In this document: positions 59,311 through 64,000 of the stretch, in pieces
Layout: each line of letters begins with the position of its first letter
Numbering within the stretch: position 1 is the stretch's first letter
Source of the DNA: FACHB-T130 sp042747725
GTDB lineage: Bacteria > Cyanobacteriota > Cyanobacteriia > Cyanobacteriales > FACHB-T130
Length of the DNA stretch: 64,000 nt
Reading direction: 5' to 3'
NCBI RefSeq assembly: GCF_042747725.1
Contig: NZ_JBHZGO010000040.1
Coordinates: forward strand, 62,001 to 126,000
Position numbers and translations under genes: made by a program
Notes under the pieces: generated by a model
Seen by the model: only the letters and a program-made list of their open reading frames with translations
The model's database searches: none
What the model was told of the DNA's origin: nothing

Positions 59311-61533
59311 TCACACCCAGCCTTTCACTTCAGCATCGGTGAGAGGTCTTTCCAGCTTGACATATTCGCTTTTTGCTGCTTGCAAAATGTGTTGCATCCC
59401 TACCGACTCATTGGCGTCTGCGGCGATAAAGGCTGCATTTAGGGCAATATTGCGAATGTTTCCACCGGCGACACTTAGCCGTGCCAGCTTCACGGGATCT
59501 AGCCCTTCAGTAGGCGTTTCTGTCGGGAAGATGCGCTGCCAAATCTCAGCTCTTTGGGTGGCATCGGGGAATGGAAACTGAACGATAAAACGAATGCGGC
59601 GCAGAAATGCCTGATCGAGAGAACCTTTTAAATTAGTCGTCAAAATTGCTAAGCCTCGGTACGCTTCCATGCGTTGTAGCAGGTAGGCAACTTCAATATT
59701 GGCATGGCGATCGTGGCTGTCTTTCACCTCAGAACGCTTGCCAAATAGGGCGTCAGCTTCGTCGAACAGCAGAATTGCTCCCCCAGCTTCTGCTGCATCA
59801 AATACGCGCCGCAGGTTCTTTTCTGTCTCCCCGATATACTTACTGACGACAGAACTTAGGTCGATGCGATAAAGGTCTAGCCGCAATTCTCCAGCCAGTA
59901 CATCTGCTGCCATTGTTTTGCCAGTGCCGCTACCTCCCGCAAATAAGGCACTGATGCCCAAGCCGCGTCCGCCTTTGCCGCCAAATCCCCAGCTTTCGTA
60001 CACTTTGGCACGTTGCCGAACGTGGGCGGCAACGTCGCGCAACACCTGTCGCTGTGCTTCTGGCAAGACCAGCTCATCCCAACTGGCTCCAGGGATGATG
60101 GGTTGAGCCAGGTCATTGAGTCTCTGACGGGCTTGTGAGCGACAGGTATCCCACAAGAGAGTGCTGAGAGTTTCTTGAGGAGGGAGGAGGGAGGGCTGAG
60201 GACTGAGGGCTGAGGACTGAGGGCTGAGGAGGGAGGAGGGAGGAGGGAGGACTGAGGACTGAGGGCTGGGGGCTGAGGAGGGAGGACTGGGGGCTGAGGA
60301 GGGAGGACTGGGGAGGGAGGACTGGGGAGGGAGGACTGAGGAGGGAGGACTGGGGGCTGAGGAGGGAGGATTGGGGGCTGAGGAGGGAGGATTGGGGGCT
60401 GAGGAGGGAGATTCTTTATTTTCCCCGGCTCCCCTACCTCTTGCCTCAGTACAAACAGCGTAAATGGAGGGGGCGCTAAGGCTGAAATGGGATACCAGCT
60501 TGTCTAGATGCCCATTCAAGCTTTCTGCTTCTTCACCCAAGGCATCTTGCCAAATAGCCCGTTGTTCGGGGGGGGTTGGCTTATGGACATCAATTGTAAT
60601 GGAGGGACGCTGCCGCGATCGCCGTCTTTCCGGACTGATGACGATTAGCGGACTGGTGATTCCTTCAATCAACGTGGCAATGACATTTTCTCGCGCTGGA
60701 TCGCTTGTCTCTACATCGTCACAGTCGAGTAACAGGACGCTCTCGCTTAAAATGGCTTCCCGATTCCATAGGCGCAGGATGTTGTTAAAATCGCTGGGAC
60801 TGGTGGGAATTGCTTGGGCGGACATCGCATTCAAGTTGAGCTGTAAAAGAGCGCAAGTCGCAGATGCGATCGCTCGTTTGCTAGCAGTCTCATCTCCACA
60901 TAGCTGCACTACAGGTAACGCCGAACCTTGTTGCGACGCCTGCAACCACGTTGCTGCCAGTTGTTCTGCCACCTGTCGGTGCGATGGTACCAAACTTTGA
61001 ACTGATACGTACAATGGCTCGACAATGCCCATGAGCCGTTCATCTAGATGTTGTACGCCAGCGATGTAGTGCAATATTCGCTCGTCAATTCGCAGGGGAC
61101 TGGAGGTGAGTGTATTGCCTGTCCCAACTTCAATCAGTTGCCAGCGACGCAAGGAGGCAGTGGGTGTCAGCGCATCCCAGTGGGAGGGAGATAGAATCGC
61201 CAGCGCTAAGCTCATTGTGGGATACTGCCGATCGTTGCCTTGAGCGATCGCGCACAAAGAAGGAAAGCTGGGGTCGAGTTCCATCCCCACGCATAACAGC
61301 AGTATATCCCGCTCAAAATCTGACAAACCGAACGTTTTGCACAGTTGTTCTAATGCTGCTGGAGGCGAAAAATTCCAGGTAAGAGGCGGAAAATCTTCTT
61401 CTTGTTCCTGGCTTTTTTCCTCCTTTCGCATCTTAGCGGCTTGACGTTCTAACGCCTGACGTACGCGAGCAACTTGTCCCATGAAGTAGCGCTGATTAGC
61501 TGCTTGCCAGTTATTAGTAGCCGTGGCGATCAT
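59311..61533 (-). CDS. eCIS AAA+ ATPase (Cis15/Afp15 type) with heptamer-encoded linker
   Basis: It has 740 residues. The N-terminal Cis15-specific region (about 1-370, including F-G-L-S-D-F-E-R-D-I-L-L-L-C) is followed by an AAA+ domain: Walker A G-G-S-G-T-G-K-T at about 531-538, Walker B A-I-L-L-F-D-E-A-D-A-L-F at about 585-596, sensor T-T-N and the arginine finger region F-L-R-R-I-R-F. Cis15 ATPases act in particle assembly or cargo loading. Between the parts lies a stretch of about 78 residues (375-452) made only of Ser, Pro, Ala, Leu, Gln, Val and Asn. It is encoded by a CCTCAGT-type heptamer array and is absent from normal homologues. The start overlaps the stop of the Cis16 gene (ATGA). 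Confidence 0.92.
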   Translation of the reverse strand: MIATATNNWQAANQRYFMGQVARVRQALERQAAKMRKEEKSQEQEEDFPPLTWNFSPPAALEQLCKTFGLSDFERDILLLCVGMELDPSFPSLCAIAQGNDRQYPTMSLALAILSPSHWDALTPTASLRRWQLIEVGTGNTLTSSPLRIDERILHYIAGVQHLDERLMGIVEPLYVSVQSLVPSHRQVAEQLAATWLQASQQGSALPVVQLCGDETASKRAIASATCALLQLNLNAMSAQAIPTSPSDFNNILRLWNREAILSESVLLLDCDDVETSDPARENVIATLIEGITSPLIVISPERRRSRQRPSITIDVHKPTPPEQRAIWQDALGEEAESLNGHLDKLVSHFSLSAPSIYAVCTEARGRGAGENKESPSSAPNPPSSAPNPPSSAPSPPSSVLPPQSSLPSPPSSAPSPPSSAPSPQSSVLPPPSSLLSPQSSALSPQPSLLPPQETLSTLLWDTCRSQARQRLNDLAQPIIPGASWDELVLPEAQRQVLRDVAAHVRQRAKVYESWGFGGKGGRGLGISALFAGGSGTGKTMAADVLAGELRLDLYRIDLSSVVSKYIGETEKNLRRVFDAAEAGGAILLFDEADALFGKRSEVKDSHDRHANIEVAYLLQRMEAYRGLAILTTNLKGSLDQAFLRRIRFIVQFPFPDATQRAEIWQRIFPTETPTEGLDPVKLARLSVAGGNIRNIALNAAFIAADANESVGMQHILQAAKSEYVKLERPLTDAEVKGWV
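60177..60410. repeat. Heptamer array 4, translated in frame inside the Cis15 ATPase gene
   Basis: About 234 bp of GAGGACT, GAGGGCT, GAGGAGG and GGGGGCT-type heptamers, with some irregular units. It lies in the one orientation whose coding strand has no stop codons in any phase. It therefore keeps the ATPase frame open and adds a Ser/Pro-rich linker. It belongs to the same family as the intergenic arrays at 9082, 12134 and 30102, but is more diverged from a pure heptamer. Confidence 0.9.
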
Positions 61534-62873
61534 ACAATTGCTACCTTCGGGTCAATATACTGCTGGAAGCTTGGGCTGTCTTTGTCCGTATCTACGCTCA
61601 ACATACTTTCCGCTCCGTCTACGTGTATCCGCACCAAATATTCACCTGGCTTCACATCTCGAATCGGAACTATCACGGAGGTTGTATCTGCTCGACGCGG
61701 TAAAGCATCAAACAGATAAGCGATCGCGTTATCAATTGACCGTCCGTTCAGCGCCACCACGACTCGCTGCTTGTTGCCGATAGTAAGATTCACTTGCAGC
61801 GTCAGGTTCGCCGAGCGCAGTTCATCGCCACTTCCCTGAATGTTGGCGATGCTTGCCTCTGTAATCGTTGGACGCAGTACAAACGGTACCACATTCGACT
61901 CGACACTGCGCTGGAGAGCGGGCTGGAGGCTTAATGTGGGGGTCTTGCCTCTGGATGTGGCACCGTTTGATCCGACTCCACCGTTCGCTACAGGTTGGCT
62001 TGGGCGGTCGATGTGATGAATCACCTGTAGACTTTGTACGCCTGCGCGTAGCGACTCGGTAGAGAAGGCACACAGTGGCAAGGCAATTTGGGTTTCGTGA
62101 ACTTCTGAGGGCGTTGCTTCCACCTCACCAAGACGCACCCGCGTGATGTTGCTATTCAAATTTTTACCCCGAATCAGCAACGTGCTGTCTGCCAAGATTG
62201 GCTGAAACCTACCAGCTTGAGACACCACCTCATGAATCACCGGCTGATTAGAAAATGGCACCACACCGCTGAACCTGTACTCGCGCACGGGTAAGGCTTT
62301 CTGGGCTGCTTCTTCCCCTTCAATCATGACTACGGTCGCTCGGTAGGCAACTGACAGGGTGTATGGGGTTTGGAAGAATACCGACCAAACTTTAGATAAA
62401 TCTTCTAAAGATAAATCCATTGGCACGAAGCTAATCTCTTCTAGCTGTTCGGAGAGGTTAGAGTCTGCCAAGTAGGTAAAGTTAGAATCAGCGATTGTGT
62501 CCCAAATCATTTCCTGGGTCAAAGTTGAGCGATCTTTGAGGGTACGAACGATGCTGCCTAAAAGTCGTTGCGGTTCTAACTCAACCTCATTGCCATAGAG
62601 ACTGATCATGTAATGCAGATCGAGGGCATTGTGCGATCGCTTTGCCATTTCGCCCTTGCGATTGCGATTCCGCACATCAGCGCTGCTGCGCCACACGGGA
62701 TTGAGACTCACTTGATACAGGTAGATGTTCACTCCCGTCTCTGGCGTGCCACTCCCCAAGTTACTAGGTCGCACCGTTGTCACTCTGGCACCATCCACAT
62801 CTATTTGTACAACAGCCTGCAAAGTTCTTTGCAAAGCTGCGGTGACAGTGGCGATCGCTAAATAATTGCTCAT
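61530..62873 (-). CDS. eCIS terminator-like protein with DUF4255 domain (Cis16 type)
   Basis: It has 447 residues. The N-terminal about 200 residues match DUF4255/Pvc16-N: Y-L-A-I-A-T-V-T-A-A-L, V-N-I-Y-L-Y-Q-V-S-L-N-P-V-W-R, Y-M-I-S-L-Y-G-N, and L-E-E-I-S-F-V-P-M-D-L-S-L-E-D-L-S-K-V-W-S-V-F-F-Q. In Afp/PVC particles this protein caps the tube distal end. The rest (about 215-447) consists of two IPT/Ig-like beta domains (L-I-R-G-K-N-L-N, L-T-I-G-N-K-Q-R-V-V-V-A-L-N-G-R). It is the first eCIS structural gene, four bases overlapped with Cis15 and preceded by the response regulator. Confidence 0.9.
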   Translation of the reverse strand: MSNYLAIATVTAALQRTLQAVVQIDVDGARVTTVRPSNLGSGTPETGVNIYLYQVSLNPVWRSSADVRNRNRKGEMAKRSHNALDLHYMISLYGNEVELEPQRLLGSIVRTLKDRSTLTQEMIWDTIADSNFTYLADSNLSEQLEEISFVPMDLSLEDLSKVWSVFFQTPYTLSVAYRATVVMIEGEEAAQKALPVREYRFSGVVPFSNQPVIHEVVSQAGRFQPILADSTLLIRGKNLNSNITRVRLGEVEATPSEVHETQIALPLCAFSTESLRAGVQSLQVIHHIDRPSQPVANGGVGSNGATSRGKTPTLSLQPALQRSVESNVVPFVLRPTITEASIANIQGSGDELRSANLTLQVNLTIGNKQRVVVALNGRSIDNAIAYLFDALPRRADTTSVIVPIRDVKPGEYLVRIHVDGAESMLSVDTDKDSPSFQQYIDPKVAIV

Positions 62874-62972
62874 AAAAAAAATTCAGCAATCAGCTTTTCG
62901 TTAAGCTGATTTGTTAGTTTCCACAGTTTAGCTTGATAAAGGTTTCACTTGATAATCACAAGATTCCGACAA

Positions 62973-63650
62973 TTAAGCACTGACTAATCCCAGTTTTAAG
63001 GCTTTTACAATTGCTTGAGTGCGGCTGGTGACACTGAGTTTTTCAAAAATTGCTGTTAAGTGAGCTTTAACTGTCGCGACTGTGATGTAAAGGCGGCGGG
63101 CAATTTCTTCATTGGAAGATCCTTCAACCAACCAGTGTAAGACTTCTCGCTCTCGATCGGTTAGGTGAATGCTCCGACCGGAAATATGCGATCGCCCTGC
63201 ATAAAATTGAAACAACCGAAAGAAGCAAGCTGCGACTTCTGGCGATAAATACACTTCATTTTTCATGACGGTGGTAATTGCTTCGCACAGTTGGGTTGCC
63301 ACCCGATCTTTAAACACGTACCCGCAAGCACCCGCCTGCATCGCCCGAAACACCCATTCGTCTTGCCGGTGTGCTGAGAGAACTAACACTTTCCCCTTAT
63401 AGGACATTTCTCCCAAACCGATCAAGGCTGTAATTCCATCGACCGGGGGCAATTCCATGTCCAGCAAAATCATCGCTGGCTTTTGCTCAGCGGTTAATTT
63501 TAACGCTTGCTCTACAGAAGCCGCCTCGCCGACAATCTCGAATTGCAAAGAGCCGTTATGACTCAAGAAGTCAAGTAGACTCCGTAACCCGGCTCGGAAG
63601 CGCGGTTCATCATCCACGAGCAGAATCGAAACTGGCGCTTGTGCGGACAT
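62973..63650 (-). CDS. NarL/LuxR-type response regulator
   Basis: It has 225 residues from the ATG at 63650 (start M-S-A-Q-A-P-V-S-I-L-L-V-D-D). The longer in-frame start at 63764 would run into the upstream kinase gene and is rejected. The receiver domain has the acidic pair D13-D14, the phospho-acceptor D64 in I-L-L-D-M-E-L-P, and the conserved switch Ser and Lys (V-L-S-A-H, F-K-D-R). A LuxR-type helix-turn-helix lies at about 160-220 (L-T-D-R-E-R-E-V-L-H-W-L-V-E-G). It is 52 bp after the histidine kinase and 99 bp before the first eCIS gene on the same strand, so it may control the locus. Confidence 0.93.
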   Translation of the reverse strand: MSAQAPVSILLVDDEPRFRAGLRSLLDFLSHNGSLQFEIVGEAASVEQALKLTAEQKPAMILLDMELPPVDGITALIGLGEMSYKGKVLVLSAHRQDEWVFRAMQAGACGYVFKDRVATQLCEAITTVMKNEVYLSPEVAACFFRLFQFYAGRSHISGRSIHLTDREREVLHWLVEGSSNEEIARRLYITVATVKAHLTAIFEKLSVTSRTQAIVKALKLGLVSA

Positions 63651-63702
63651 TTTAGATAACCTCAATGCGACTGTTCGTTTTGGAGGGTGAGTAACTTGTT
63701 TA

Positions 63703-63999
63703 TCATTCCCCCAGACCAACTGAAAATTGCGGTCTCGGTAGGGTAAATGAAAATTGTGCCCCACCAGAAGGCAAGTTTTCTACCCAGATGGTTCCTTGAT
63801 GGTCGAGGATAATTTTTTTAGCGATCGCCAAACCCAACCCCGTACCGCCTGGACGCTTAGAATAAAAAGGTGTGAATACTTGTTTCAAGTCTTCTTCAGA
63901 AAGTCCGGAACCGAGATCGGAAACTTCCACGATCACTTCAGATTGAAAGACTTGCCAATTACAAGTAATAATTCCCCCAGGGGGACTAAAATGAACTGC
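63703..63999 (-). CDS. Sensor histidine kinase, C-terminal fragment (cut by window edge)
   Basis: The frame is open to the end of the window; the 5' part lies beyond 64000. The visible 98 codons are the HATPase domain: A-V-H-F-S-P-P-G-G after the N-box, G1 box D-L-G-S-G-L-S, F-T-P-F-Y-S-K-R (F box) and G2 box G-G-T-G-L-G-L-A-I-A-K, ending in F-S-F-T-L-P-R. It would phosphorylate the adjacent NarL-type regulator. Sensor and dimerisation domains are not visible. Confidence 0.92.
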   Translation of the reverse strand, partial: AVHFSPPGGIITCNWQVFQSEVIVEVSDLGSGLSEEDLKQVFTPFYSKRPGGTGLGLAIAKKIILDHQGTIWVENLPSGGAQFSFTLPRPQFSVGLGE

Positions 64000-64000
64000 A

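Noticed and set aside
63651..63764. Longer N-terminus for the response regulator
   Set aside because: It would overlap the kinase gene and add unconserved residues before the receiver domain; the ATG at 63650 is at the domain start.

Overview
The window comes from a filamentous-type cyanobacterium. Evidence: very frequent HIP1 octamers (GCGATCGC) in genes and spacers; cyanobacterium-specific families (DUF1830, DUF2555, DUF29-type, a kinase-GUN4 fusion, a glycine-rich RRM protein); a PII gene behind an NtcA-type site; and several families of short tandem and palindromic repeats. I saw no rRNA, tRNA, CRISPR array or insertion sequence with a transposase. The genus cannot be named safely from this sequence.

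Layout. 1-13.1 kb is mostly housekeeping: pentapeptide-repeat fragment, DUF1830, murD, glyS, an orphan P-loop ATPase, ftsQ-ftsZ, thiD, a coiled-coil membrane protein, glnB (PII) and rdgB. 13.3-17.1 kb holds a secreted three-repeat protein, a gamma-glutamylcyclotransferase-like protein and a NAGPA-type phosphodiester glycosidase. 17.2-21.1 kb is a phosphonate/phosphite-type ABC importer (phnD-phnC-phnE). 21.1-22.5 kb is a decayed zone with a kinase remnant and a GST remnant next to a DUF29-type gene. 22.6-28.3 kb has a Ser/Thr kinase with a GUN4 domain, then a four-gene run: DUF4178, spermidine-synthase-like, FemX-like, DUF350. 28.5-36.3 kb carries coaBC with DUF2555, an esterase with a probable CTG start, a Crp/Fnr regulator, ilvB with a C-terminal zinc ribbon, an MFS exporter and an RNA-binding protein.

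The most unusual region is 37.0-62.9 kb: a one-strand extracellular contractile injection system (eCIS, phage-tail-like) locus. In transcription order it encodes a Cis16-type DUF4255 protein, the Cis15 AAA+ ATPase, a membrane pseudokinase fused to a phosphate-binding-like domain, a small protein, one tail-tube protein, a 1270-residue repetitive protein, the Cis7 tube-cap/LysM-class protein, the VgrG-like spike, a PAAR tip, gp25, baseplate J, tail protein I with an Ig-like extension, a DUF4159-like protein, and two large single-pass membrane proteins (Ig-like plus WD40; winged-helix plus Ig-like plus Pro/Ala tail). No sheath gene is present in the window. A Nif11-type peptide gene lies inside the locus on the opposite strand, and a histidine kinase/NarL regulator pair sits at its head. 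The membrane proteins and Ig-like modules suggest a cell-anchored particle, like the thylakoid-anchored systems known from cyanobacteria; this is inference.

Repeats shape the window. A heptamer (CCTCAGT and variants) forms four long arrays, one of them translated in frame inside the Cis15 ATPase. A 90-bp palindromic element occurs five times. A 123-bp unit carrying the end of the baseplate J gene is triplicated. Repeat-derived inserts sit at matching positions in both halves of PhnE.
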